Shown here piece by piece: positions 1 to 7,594 of a DNA stretch of 9,312 nt. The notes under the pieces were generated by a model. It was given only the letters and a program-made list of their open reading frames with translations, did not search any database and was not told the origin of the DNA. The stretch covers positions 2,022 through 11,333 of the forward strand of contig JALWRO010000318.1 of assembly GCA_027080605.1 (NCBI GenBank). Direction: 5' to 3'. The position numbers were made by a program, and so were the translations under genes. Position 1 is the first letter of the stretch. The number at the start of each line of letters is the position of its first letter. This DNA comes from Campylobacterales bacterium (GTDB taxonomy: Bacteria > Campylobacterota > Campylobacteria > Campylobacterales > QNZT01).

Positions 1-438
1 GATGATATACTACTTTCGATTCATAATGAAGTGAAAAAAACGGGACATCAGATTATTGTCGATATCGACCCGGAATTTGAGCTCAATTCCAATCCCGGCG
101 TTTTTTCACAGATTATTACCAATTTTGTTATGAATAGTATGATACACGCCTTTGAAAACAAAGAGAGTGGTGAAATCAAAATATCCGCTGCGGCAGATGA
201 CAATGAAAAGTTTTGTATGGTGTACGAAGATAACGGAAAAGGCTTGAACAAAGAGCAAAAAGAGAAGATATTTGAGCCGTTCTTTACTACCAAAAGAGGT
301 AACGGCGGCAGCGGTCTGGGGATGCATATTGTTTATAATCTGGTGACTTCAAAACTGGGCGGAGAAATACACGTGGAGAGTGAAGAGGGGAAAGGGGTAC
401 GGTTTACAACGTGCTTTGAGAAGTCGATCTTAGTTTAA
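1..438 (+). CDS. Sensor histidine kinase, C-terminal HATPase domain (5' truncated by window edge)
   Basis: The reading frame is open from base 1, so this is a partial gene; a GTG at 31 is internal and not the start. About 145 residues are visible, forming one HATPase_c (GHKL) domain. It has an N box (NFVMNSMIHAF, catalytic Asn near visible residue 45), a G1 box (DNGKG, Asp near 77), an F box (FEPFFTTK, near 91-98) and a G2 box (GSGLGMHIVYNLV, near 103-115). These bind ATP for autophosphorylation of a His in the part that is cut off. The GLGMHIVYNLV style is common in PAS- or 7TM-sensor kinases of Campylobacterota rather than in CusS-type HisKA kinases, from memory of those families. No receiver domain follows, so the phosphorylated partner is a separate protein. 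The gene ends 64 nt before the efflux operon with no clear terminator between, so its link to metal sensing is unproven. Confidence 0.93.
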   Translation, partial: DDILLSIHNEVKKTGHQIIVDIDPEFELNSNPGVFSQIITNFVMNSMIHAFENKESGEIKISAAADDNEKFCMVYEDNGKGLNKEQKEKIFEPFFTTKRGNGGSGLGMHIVYNLVTSKLGGEIHVESEEGKGVRFTTCFEKSILV

Positions 439-440
439 TT

Positions 441-475
441 TTTTCTACACACATTCTCCACACAAATTTTCTACA
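441..475 (+). repeat. Direct repeat pair TTTTCTACA upstream of efflux operon
   Basis: The nine-base sequence TTTTCTACA occurs exactly at 441-449 and again at 467-475, 26 bases apart, about two and a half helical turns. The second copy runs into the putative -10 box of the efflux operon. Spaced direct repeats at a promoter are a common layout for response-regulator or repressor sites, but no known box was recognised here. The base composition is T/C/A-rich, so chance is possible. Confidence 0.35.
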
Positions 476-477
476 AT
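472..477 (+). promoter_or_regulatory. Putative -10 box (TACAAT) of the efflux operon
   Basis: TACAAT at 472-477 matches the TATAAT consensus at five of six bases and follows a T-rich stretch; no good -35 is present at 17 bp. Transcription from about 484 would give a leader of roughly 19 nt that still contains the AAAAGG ribosome-binding site for the ATG at 503. It would leave the upstream ATG at 476 untranscribed, which supports the shorter protein start. The call rests on one hexamer only. Confidence 0.35.
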
Positions 478-502
478 GGGGCAACTAACAAAAAGGTTGC
501 TC

Positions 503-1663
503 ATGAAATTTCTACTACTCTTTTTTTCACTGCTGCTGACGCTTCAGGCGGAGTCCCTGGAGTCGCTGGTCAAAAAAGCGTATGCGAACGATCCGACGCT
601 CAAAATGCTTCATGAAGAGGCGGCGCTTGCAGAGGAAGAGGTTGGACTATCGGATATCTGGGAAAATCCGATGCTCAAACTCGGACTCGGGGATATTCGG
701 CTCGATGATCCTGCCGATCGCTCGCTGGAACCGATGCAGACGCAGTTTGTCGCTGTGTCGCAGAAGATTCCGCTCTCTGACAAATTTGCACTTGCCAGAG
801 AGATCGCCCAAACCAAAGCGCACCGTACCGCATTGAAAGCGGAAGTGCGGAAGCGCCAGATTCTGTCAAAAATCAGCAAGCGTCTCTACGCGATGGCGAT
901 TATCGACAGGCGGCTGAAACTGCTGGCAGAAAACCGTGTCAATCTGCGCCAGATACGGCGTCTTTTCAAAGGGTATCAGGCGAGTGAAGATCTGGTGCTC
1001 GAAGCGGGGCAGTCTCTGCTGTTGCTCAAAACCAAAGAGGCGATGCTCCAAAGCAAAAAGGCGGCGCTTCGGGCAGAGATCGAGGGATACACACTTCATG
1101 AACTCTCCTCTGTCGATGTTCCTCTGATACCCCAACCGCACGAAGCCTTTTACGATAAAGCACATCCTCTGCTGCGGCTGTACCGGGAAGATATCGCCAT
1201 AGCGAAAAAGAAGATCGCACTTGCGAAAGCGAAAGAGCGACCGGATATTACCGTGGGTGCGGGTTATTACCAAAGGGTGGATCGGGAAGATTATCTCTCC
1301 GTCAGTGTCGCGATTCCTTTACAGATACACGGGAAAGAGAAGCTGCAGACGCAGAAAGCCAAAGTGCTTTTATCTTATCAGAAAGCGCGTCTGGCGGAGA
1401 TTGAGAACCGTTTTGCCTCCAAAGTCAAAGTTACAGGGATCGAGATGCGCCGGCACAGGCAGAACTACCGTCTCTACCAAAAACGGATTATACCGCTGCA
1501 AAAGCGCATTTCATGGTATTTGAAAGCGAAAAACAGAAGCGGCGCGCTGGATCTGAGTCGTCTGGTGGCAAGCTACAACAGGGTGATCTCCCTCGAAGAG
1601 CGCGCGCTTGACGAACTCTCCGGCTACTTTACAAATTACGCTACACTGAGGTACTATCAATGA
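503..1663 (+). CDS. TolC/CusC-family outer membrane efflux protein
   Basis: This is the outer-membrane exit duct of the tripartite metal pump encoded with the next two genes. The start chosen is ATG 503, giving 386 aa, rather than in-frame ATG 476: AAAAGG (491-496) lies six bases upstream and the protein then begins directly with a Sec signal peptide (MKFLLLFFSLLLTLQA, cleavage before Glu17). No Cys follows, so unlike E. coli CusC it is not a lipoprotein. The mature part shows the outer membrane efflux pattern: an amphipathic, Lys/Ala/Glu-rich alpha-helical sequence, an early ENPMLKLGLG strand segment, and a later PDITVGAGYYQR...VSVAIPLQ strand-turn segment typical of the second repeat of this family. 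The length is slightly short for the family (usually about 410-470). Its stop overlaps the next start as ATGA, indicating translational coupling. Metal specificity is inferred only from cusA. Confidence 0.88.
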   Translation: MKFLLLFFSLLLTLQAESLESLVKKAYANDPTLKMLHEEAALAEEEVGLSDIWENPMLKLGLGDIRLDDPADRSLEPMQTQFVAVSQKIPLSDKFALAREIAQTKAHRTALKAEVRKRQILSKISKRLYAMAIIDRRLKLLAENRVNLRQIRRLFKGYQASEDLVLEAGQSLLLLKTKEAMLQSKKAALRAEIEGYTLHELSSVDVPLIPQPHEAFYDKAHPLLRLYREDIAIAKKKIALAKAKERPDITVGAGYYQRVDREDYLSVSVAIPLQIHGKEKLQTQKAKVLLSYQKARLAEIENRFASKVKVTGIEMRRHRQNYRLYQKRIIPLQKRISWYLKAKNRSGALDLSRLVASYNRVISLEERALDELSGYFTNYATLRYYQ

Positions 1664-2637
1664 AAATTTTACTGCTTATATTACTGAGCCTCTCTTTGCA
1701 GGCAGAAATTTTGCAAGTCAGACAACTCTTTAACTTCAAAACGGTGACGGTACAGAAACGGCTTGCCACTGTCGCGAAAACCTACTACGGAAAAACAGCG
1801 GTCGATGAGAGCCGTGTGCGGGATATTTCCCTGCGTTTCGACGCCTTTGTCACGCAACTCTATGCCGACAAAAGTTTCATGAAGGTCAAAAAAGGGGATC
1901 CGCTTTTTCGGCTCTATGCCAAAGAGGTGGTTTCTCTGACCGAAGAGCTTTCACTCGCTTCGCGACTCTCCGCCGATGCGCTGAAAAATGCCCGGCGCAA
2001 ACTACGTCTGCTGGGCGTGCCGCAGCTGGCAAAAGGGAAAAGAGCGGTGGAGGAGTTTGATTTCTATGCTCCGGTCAACGGTTATGTTGTCTCTAAAAGT
2101 ATCAATGCCGGAAGTTTTGCCAAAAGAGGGCAACGGCTCATGCAGCTGGCAGATTTCGACACTCTGTGGGTAATGACCGATGTCTATCAAAAAGATATCG
2201 GCAAACTTCATGAAGGGATGCCGGTGAAAATCAGCGTGGACGGGTATGCGCCGGTCAAAGGGCGTATCGATTTTATCTATCCGAAAGTCGATGCGAAAAA
2301 AGAGAGTGTGCCGGTGCGGGTGGTTATCGACAAAAACGAGAAACTCTTCCCCGGACTCTTTGCGAAAGTGAAGATCGCCCTCAGCCAAAAAGAGCAACTT
2401 ATACTGCCCAAAACGGCAATCCTGCAAAAAGGGGCGAAAAAGTATGTCTTTGTCCCTGAAGGAGCAGGAGAGTTTTCTCCCAGAGAGATAGAAGCGGAAC
2501 GGATCGACAGCCGCTATTTCGCGATACACTCCGGCTTGCAGGCAGGGGAGAAAGTAGTGGACAAAGCACTCTTCTTACTCGACAGCGACGCGCTGACCAA
2601 CGGATTGTATGAGAGTGATGAAGATGAGGACTGGTAG
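1660..2637 (+). CDS. cusB: Efflux RND periplasmic adaptor subunit, CusB-like
   Basis: This is a membrane-fusion (adaptor) protein joining the inner-membrane pump to the outer-membrane duct in the periplasm. It has 325 aa and starts in a 4-base ATGA overlap with the previous gene. A signal peptide (MKILLLILLSLSLQA, cleavage before Glu16) is clear. Domains in order: an N-terminal part ending in RFDAFVTQLYADKSFMKVKKGDPLF (first half of the barrel-sandwich), a short helical hairpin around residues 86-118, the second lipoyl-like half from YAPVNGYV (residue 136) to about 165, a beta-barrel (WVMTDVYQKDIGKL...GMPVKI) and a membrane-proximal domain ending in an acidic tail (ESDEDEDW). It is shorter than E. 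coli CusB (about 407). It has no Met between the signal peptide and about residue 70, so the N-terminal Met metal site described for CusB is absent. No CusF-like domain is fused. Confidence 0.88.
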   Translation: MKILLLILLSLSLQAEILQVRQLFNFKTVTVQKRLATVAKTYYGKTAVDESRVRDISLRFDAFVTQLYADKSFMKVKKGDPLFRLYAKEVVSLTEELSLASRLSADALKNARRKLRLLGVPQLAKGKRAVEEFDFYAPVNGYVVSKSINAGSFAKRGQRLMQLADFDTLWVMTDVYQKDIGKLHEGMPVKISVDGYAPVKGRIDFIYPKVDAKKESVPVRVVIDKNEKLFPGLFAKVKIALSQKEQLILPKTAILQKGAKKYVFVPEGAGEFSPREIEAERIDSRYFAIHSGLQAGEKVVDKALFLLDSDALTNGLYESDEDEDW

Positions 2638-2668
2638 GAGAAATTGGACAAATACAAAGGTAGTATTC

Positions 2669-5600
2669 ATGATAGATAAGATAATAGACTTCAGTGTCAA
2701 AAACCGGTTGCTTGTTTTGCTGACAACGCTTATGTTGCTGGGTGCGAGTTTCTGGGCAGTAAAAAACACATCGCTCGATGCGCTTCCCGATATCTCTCCG
2801 CCGCAGGTGATTGTGCAGGTGAAGTGGCAGGGGCAGTCTCCGAAGATTATTGAAGATCAGGTGAGTTATCCGCTTATCTCTTCTCTGATGAGTTTGCCGG
2901 GTATCGAGACGGTGCGGGCGATGAGCAGTTTTCAAAATGCGTTGATTTATGTCATCTTCAAAGATGATGTCGATCTCTACGATGCCAGAGATCGGATACT
3001 CGAACAACTGGCGCAGCTGGCGCCGACGTTTCCGAAAGGTGCGAAGGTGATGATGGGTCCGGATGCCACAGGTGTGGGCTGGGCGTATGAGTATGCACTC
3101 AAATCCGACACCCTTTCGCTCGATGAGCTGCGTTCACTGCAGGATTACTACTACAAATATGCACTGCTGGGAGTGGACGGGGTGAGTGAAATCGCGTCGA
3201 TCGGCGGTTTTGTCCGAAACTATGAGATCACCCTCGATGAAGCGAAGCTGCGTCAGTACGGGATCGGGGTCGATGAAGTGGTGGCGAAGGTACGGCAAAA
3301 CAACAATGACCAGGGCGGCGGTGTCGTGCTGGAGAGCGGTTTTGAGAAGATCATCCAGGCGCACGGGTATCTGAAAAATATTGTGGAGATGGAAAATATC
3401 ACTCTTAAAACAGTTGACGGCTATCCGGTCAAAATCCGCGATATCGCCACGGTCAATATGGTGCCGGCTCCCCGGCGCGGTATGGCAGATCTCAACGGTG
3501 CGGGGGAAGTGGTCGGGGGGATTGTCGTCGTGCGTTTCGGTGAAAACCCCTATAAGGTGATTCAGGCGGTCAAAAAGAAGCTGAAAAGTCTCAACGTACC
3601 GGGTGTGGAAGTGGTTGAAACCTATGACCGGAGTTCTCTGATCGACAAAGCGATCGGCACTCTGAAACATACATTGATCGAAGAGAGTATTATCGTCATG
3701 CTGATTGTCGCGCTCTTTCTGCTCCATATACGCAGTGCGCTGATTATCATTATCATTTTGCCGATTACTGTGGCATTGACATTTTTGCTCATGAAGCTTT
3801 TCGGGCTGGGGTCAAATATTATGTCGCTGGGCGGTATCGCTATTGCAATCGGTGCGATGGTCGATGCGGCGATTGTGATGGTGGAAAATGCACATAAACA
3901 TATCCACAAAGTGATTGCCAAAAAGGGGAATATTACACCACAGGAGAGGAGGGAGATTATTATCGTCTCCGCCAAACAGGTGGGAAAACCGATCTTTTTC
4001 GCGCTGATGCTGGTGGTGATTTCGTTTTTGCCCATTTTCGCGCTCAGCGGGCAGGAGGGGCGGCTCTTTTCACCGCTTGCCTGGACCAAAACATTTGCGA
4101 TGGTGACGGGGGCGGTGTTGTCGATTACGCTGGTGCCGATTTTGATGCTCTTTTTTATCAAGGGGCATATCATTCCCGAAGAGCGTAACTTTCTGAACAG
4201 GTTTTTTCAGATTTTGTATGTGCCTGTGCTGAAACTTTCGCTGAAGATGCGTTATGGTGTATTGATCGCCGCGGCTGTGGTGATGGTGTTGATCTATCCG
4301 CTCTATCAGAAGCAGAACTGGGAATTTATGCCGATGATGAATGAGCAGACGTTTATGTATATGCCGGTGACACCTTACGGAATCGGGATCGACCTGAGCA
4401 AAGAGTTGACACAAAAGACCGATGCAATCATCAAGAGTTTTCCAGAAGTCGAAACGGTATTCGGCAAGGCGGGAAGGGCGGATACGGCGACCGATCCCGC
4501 ACCGCTGGCAATGATCGAGACGATTGTCACCTTCAAACCCCGTGATCAGTGGCGTCCGGGTGTGACCTATGCGAGTCTCATGAAAGAGATGGATCAGACA
4601 CTGCAGGTACCGGGGCTTATCAACTCCTGGACTTACCCGATTCGCGGCAGAATCGATATGTTGTTGACGGGTATCCGTACGCCGCTGGGGATCAAACTTT
4701 TCGGCTCAAATCACGGGCAGCTGGAGACGATTGCCGCGCAGATCGAAGAGAAGCTCAAAGCGTTGAACAGTACGCTCTCTGTCTCTCATGATGCAACCAA
4801 CAACGGGTATTATATCGACATCGATATCGATCAGGAAGCGCTGAGCCGTTACGGGGTGTCGAAACAGAAGATTCTCGATACTGTCGGCTATGCCGTAGGT
4901 GGCGCACAGGTGGGTACGAAGTTTGAAAATCTGGAGCGTTATCCGATTTCCGTGCGGTACGATGCCGTGTACCGTGATGATATCGAAAAGCTTAAATCGG
5001 TGCTGATCAAAACCAAAAGCGGTTTTCAGCCGCTGGAGACTTTCGCGGAGCTGAAATTTACCCAGGGGGCTTCGGTGATTAAATCGGAAAAGGGCCTTGG
5101 GGTAAATTTTATCTACATCACGCCCAAAGCGGGGATTTCGCTGAAAGTGTATAAAGATGAAGCCCAGAAGATACTGCAAAAGATGCAACTGCCCACCGGT
5201 GTATATTACGAATGGGCGGGGCAGAGCCAATATCTGGAGTCTGCAATGGCGAGACTGGTCTATATCATCCCGGCGGTGCTGGTGATTATCTTTATTTTGA
5301 TCTATTTTGCGTTGAAAAATATCGCCTATGCCTTGATTGTCTTTTTTGCCCTGCCGTTTGCGATGATCGGCGGGCTGTGGCTGGTCGATTTTCTCAATTT
5401 TAATCTCTCCATTGCCGTGATTGTCGGTTTTCTGGCATTATTAGGCATTGCTGCGGAGACGGCGATCGTGATGGTGGTCTATCTGGACGAAGCGATAGAA
5501 GAAAGGGTGCAGGCGGGACGGAAGCTGGATATCTCTACGGTCAAAGAGGCGGTTATCGACGGGGCAGCGATGCGCCTGCGTCCGAAACTGATGACCGTCT

Positions 5601-5770
5601 TTGCGATTCTCGGCGGTCTGGTACCGATTCTCTACATCAACGGTGTGGGAAGTGAAGTGATGCAGCGTATCGCCGTACCGATGATTGGCGGGATGATCAG
5701 CTCGACACTCCTGACGCTGATTATCATTCCAGTATTGTTCTATATTTTGATGATAAAGAGGGTAAAATAG
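2669..5770 (+). CDS. cusA: CusA-type heavy-metal efflux RND transporter
   Basis: This is the proton-driven inner-membrane pump of the HME-RND family, 1033 aa from ATG 2669. Upstream in-frame ATG 2609 lies inside cusB and would add 20 charged residues; MIDKIIDFSVKNR is the normal family N terminus, and AAAGG at 2656-2660 serves as its ribosome-binding site. The TM4 motif AIGAMVDAAIVMVEN is of CusA rather than CzcA (DFG...DGAVVMVEN) type. By position and context, Asp399, Glu930 and Lys973 match the E. coli proton-relay residues D405, E939 and K984. Met565, Met615 and Met664 match the cleft triad M573, M623 and M672. Met385, 397, 404, 478, 493 and 998 match the ladder methionines M391, 403, 410, 486, 501 and 1009. 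This supports export of Cu(I)/Ag(I). E. coli numbering is from memory. The gene is intact and lies 31 nt after cusB. Confidence 0.96.
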   Translation: MIDKIIDFSVKNRLLVLLTTLMLLGASFWAVKNTSLDALPDISPPQVIVQVKWQGQSPKIIEDQVSYPLISSLMSLPGIETVRAMSSFQNALIYVIFKDDVDLYDARDRILEQLAQLAPTFPKGAKVMMGPDATGVGWAYEYALKSDTLSLDELRSLQDYYYKYALLGVDGVSEIASIGGFVRNYEITLDEAKLRQYGIGVDEVVAKVRQNNNDQGGGVVLESGFEKIIQAHGYLKNIVEMENITLKTVDGYPVKIRDIATVNMVPAPRRGMADLNGAGEVVGGIVVVRFGENPYKVIQAVKKKLKSLNVPGVEVVETYDRSSLIDKAIGTLKHTLIEESIIVMLIVALFLLHIRSALIIIIILPITVALTFLLMKLFGLGSNIMSLGGIAIAIGAMVDAAIVMVENAHKHIHKVIAKKGNITPQERREIIIVSAKQVGKPIFFALMLVVISFLPIFALSGQEGRLFSPLAWTKTFAMVTGAVLSITLVPILMLFFIKGHIIPEERNFLNRFFQILYVPVLKLSLKMRYGVLIAAAVVMVLIYPLYQKQNWEFMPMMNEQTFMYMPVTPYGIGIDLSKELTQKTDAIIKSFPEVETVFGKAGRADTATDPAPLAMIETIVTFKPRDQWRPGVTYASLMKEMDQTLQVPGLINSWTYPIRGRIDMLLTGIRTPLGIKLFGSNHGQLETIAAQIEEKLKALNSTLSVSHDATNNGYYIDIDIDQEALSRYGVSKQKILDTVGYAVGGAQVGTKFENLERYPISVRYDAVYRDDIEKLKSVLIKTKSGFQPLETFAELKFTQGASVIKSEKGLGVNFIYITPKAGISLKVYKDEAQKILQKMQLPTGVYYEWAGQSQYLESAMARLVYIIPAVLVIIFILIYFALKNIAYALIVFFALPFAMIGGLWLVDFLNFNLSIAVIVGFLALLGIAAETAIVMVVYLDEAIEERVQAGRKLDISTVKEAVIDGAAMRLRPKLMTVFAILGGLVPILYINGVGSEVMQRIAVPMIGGMISSTLLTLIIIPVLFYILMIKRVK

Positions 5771-5788
5771 GCAAAAACAGAGGCTGAA

Positions 5789-6814
5789 ATGATGAAATGG
5801 ATTGTACTCTTTCTGATGCTACTGGGACTGTACGGCTGCAAGGTGATGGATATTGTCGATGAGGAGAGTCAGAAGGCGGTCGATCTGACCTCTGTGCGGC
5901 AGAGTATGATTCTCAGCGCCGATGAACGCACCCTGTTTGTCAATGTCGGCAATCTGGGGCTCGATATTTTCGATGTTACCGATCCGGGTCAGCCGAAGTT
6001 GCTGAAAAACTATGCGACCGACGGATATACCTATGCCCTTGCGTTGTCCGGGAATACCCTCTTTCTGGCAAACGGCAGCGAGGGTGTGGAACTGCTGGAT
6101 GTTTCGGTTGCGGATACCCCACGCAGAGTGGCGTATATACGCACCGGCGATGATAACGCGACTTCAGTGGCACTTCTGGCAGATACACAGACTCTGGCAA
6201 TCGGCACGGGGCAGGGCGTACAGCTTTTTGATGTAACTCATCAGTCGGTACCCGGATATCTGGGAAGGTATGAGAGTAACGGTACGGTGAGAGATCTGCA
6301 GTTTTGCCGCGACGACAAGGATCTCTGTCTGGCGAACAGCGGATACGGTTTTGAATTGCTCGATGCGACCGTGCCGTCTCGACCGGAACTACTCGGTGGT
6401 GTGGCACTGGAGGGGAGCAGTATCGACGTCGGGAGTGACCATACCGGGGATAATATCTACATCTCGACACTGACGAGTGCTCTGAAAAAGATCGATTTGA
6501 CCGATCCCCGTCAGCCGGAGTACTCGGTTTTTTACGATGCACACGATGCCGGTATGATCTGGAGCTTTGCGTTCGGTGCGACAGACCAAAGGCTTTACCT
6601 TGCCAGAGACCGTGCGGGGCTGGAGATTGTGACGGTCGGTACCGACGGTGTCGCCCGCCATCTCTCATCATTCGATACGAACGGCACGGCACGTGGTGTG
6701 GCGGTCAACCGTACAGAAACAATCGCCTTTGTCGCAGACGGCAGCGAGGGGTTGAAGGTGATCGATATTTCTGATAAAAGCCGTCCAGATCGTATCGGAT
6801 ATGCACCTTTTTAA
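5789..6814 (+). CDS. LVIVD-repeat seven-bladed beta-propeller lipoprotein
   Basis: A 341-aa protein with a lipoprotein signal peptide ending LGLYGC (Cys17 lipidated), so it is envelope-anchored; a Lys follows the Cys. Seven repeats of 42-46 residues carry the core G-[LV]-x-[LIV]-[LIFV]-D-[VILA]-[ST]-x4-P. The cores begin near residues 58, 100, 144, 188, 232, 278 and 322, and the sixth is degenerate (EIVTVGTDG). This is the LVIVD repeat pattern, and seven copies predict a seven-bladed propeller. The only other cysteines, Cys173 and Cys180 in blade four, could form a disulfide. A 13-base DNA identity (6072-6084 and 6738-6750) between blades two and seven reflects repeat homology. AGAGG (5779-5783) fits either ATG 5789 or 5792. 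The gene is 18 nt behind cusA, probably cotranscribed, but no metal-binding motif is evident. The molecular function is unknown; a binding or scaffold role is inferred from the fold. Confidence 0.87.
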   Translation: MMKWIVLFLMLLGLYGCKVMDIVDEESQKAVDLTSVRQSMILSADERTLFVNVGNLGLDIFDVTDPGQPKLLKNYATDGYTYALALSGNTLFLANGSEGVELLDVSVADTPRRVAYIRTGDDNATSVALLADTQTLAIGTGQGVQLFDVTHQSVPGYLGRYESNGTVRDLQFCRDDKDLCLANSGYGFELLDATVPSRPELLGGVALEGSSIDVGSDHTGDNIYISTLTSALKKIDLTDPRQPEYSVFYDAHDAGMIWSFAFGATDQRLYLARDRAGLEIVTVGTDGVARHLSSFDTNGTARGVAVNRTETIAFVADGSEGLKVIDISDKSRPDRIGYAPF

Positions 6815-6886
6815 AAAAATGCCGATATAGAGACACTATACCGCTTTCATGAACGGTAAAAACTCTCTGAAAAAGGATCGGCGCGG

Positions 6887-7594
6887 ATGCGAAGAGGTAT
6901 CTCCCTGATAGAATTGGTACTGGCGATTGTGGTGATTGCAATCTCTGTCATGTCTGTACCGATGATGTTGCAGCAGGGTGCCAAAAGTGACAATTTTTCG
7001 ATGATGCAGGAAGCGATTTTGGCAGCCCGTACCAAAATGGGAAATGTCCTTAGTTACCAGTGGGATGATAATGCCAGAGACGGGAACAATACCGAAGGAA
7101 GGCTGCGTGCACTGGATGTGTACAGCGGTGCGCCGGCACTTGATCGTAACGGTACATACTATATAGAGCGGCGTATCGGACATGTGTATGGCGATTTGCG
7201 TCGTAAAATGATGGCTGTTGCGACATACCCTTCTTCCAGTGTCGATGCCAATATTACCGATATCAATGATTTTGACGGGCTCTCTTCCAGCCTTGCCGGA
7301 TCCGGTGCAAGTACACCGACAGATACATACGACTATCTTGACCGGGATTTGAACCTGACGACACATGTCTATTACATATCCGATGCACTGGTTCCAGGAA
7401 GTGACTATAACGATACGGTGATCAATTTTGCGTTCGATCCCTCCACCAAAAAGAGTATTACCAACAATGCCGACAGTACCAGTATTAAAATGATCGAACT
7501 CGATGTCAGCAGTAAGAATTATCAAAATTTTCTGTTCCGGGCATTTTCATGTAACCTTGGTGAAGTCGATCTGCTCGAAAAGGAGATCAACTAA
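6887..7594 (+). CDS. Prepilin-like minor pilin/pseudopilin, PilV-like
   Basis: A 235-aa protein whose N terminus MRRG|ISLIELVLAIVVIAISVMSVP is a class-III (type IV prepilin) signal. It has a short basic leader, Gly4 at -1, Glu9 at +5 of the mature protein and a hydrophobic helix of about 20 residues. It would be processed by a PilD-type peptidase, not present in the window, and stay in the inner membrane until assembled in a pilus or pseudopilus. The soluble part is rich in Asn/Asp/Ser/Thr and has a single Cys (Cys222), so no internal disulfide. Position and the GISLIE motif resemble PilV, first of the PilV-PilW-PilX minor pilins; GspI is an alternative, but the protein is much longer. AAAAGGA (6871-6877) is a good ribosome-binding site. 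It follows a 72-nt gap without a convincing promoter or terminator and leads a three-gene unit. Confidence 0.85.
   Translation: MRRGISLIELVLAIVVIAISVMSVPMMLQQGAKSDNFSMMQEAILAARTKMGNVLSYQWDDNARDGNNTEGRLRALDVYSGAPALDRNGTYYIERRIGHVYGDLRRKMMAVATYPSSSVDANITDINDFDGLSSSLAGSGASTPTDTYDYLDRDLNLTTHVYYISDALVPGSDYNDTVINFAFDPSTKKSITNNADSTSIKMIELDVSSKNYQNFLFRAFSCNLGEVDLLEKEIN

Noticed and set aside
476..502. Upstream ATG start for the outer-membrane efflux protein
   Set aside because: It has no ribosome-binding site, overlaps the likely -10 box and would place nine residues in front of a clean signal peptide.
2609..2668. Upstream ATG start for cusA inside cusB
   Set aside because: The extra 20 residues are charged, unlike the family N terminus, and ATG 2669 has its own ribosome-binding site.
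3622..4173. Long antisense frames within cusA (also 3134-3727 and 4706-5230)
   Set aside because: They mirror a well-conserved transporter gene in a codon-biased region and have no starts with ribosome-binding sites or recognisable domains.
6840..6857. Hairpin ACCG...CGGT upstream of the PilV-like gene as a terminator
   Set aside because: The stem is only four solid pairs and is followed by AAAAACTC, not a T-run.
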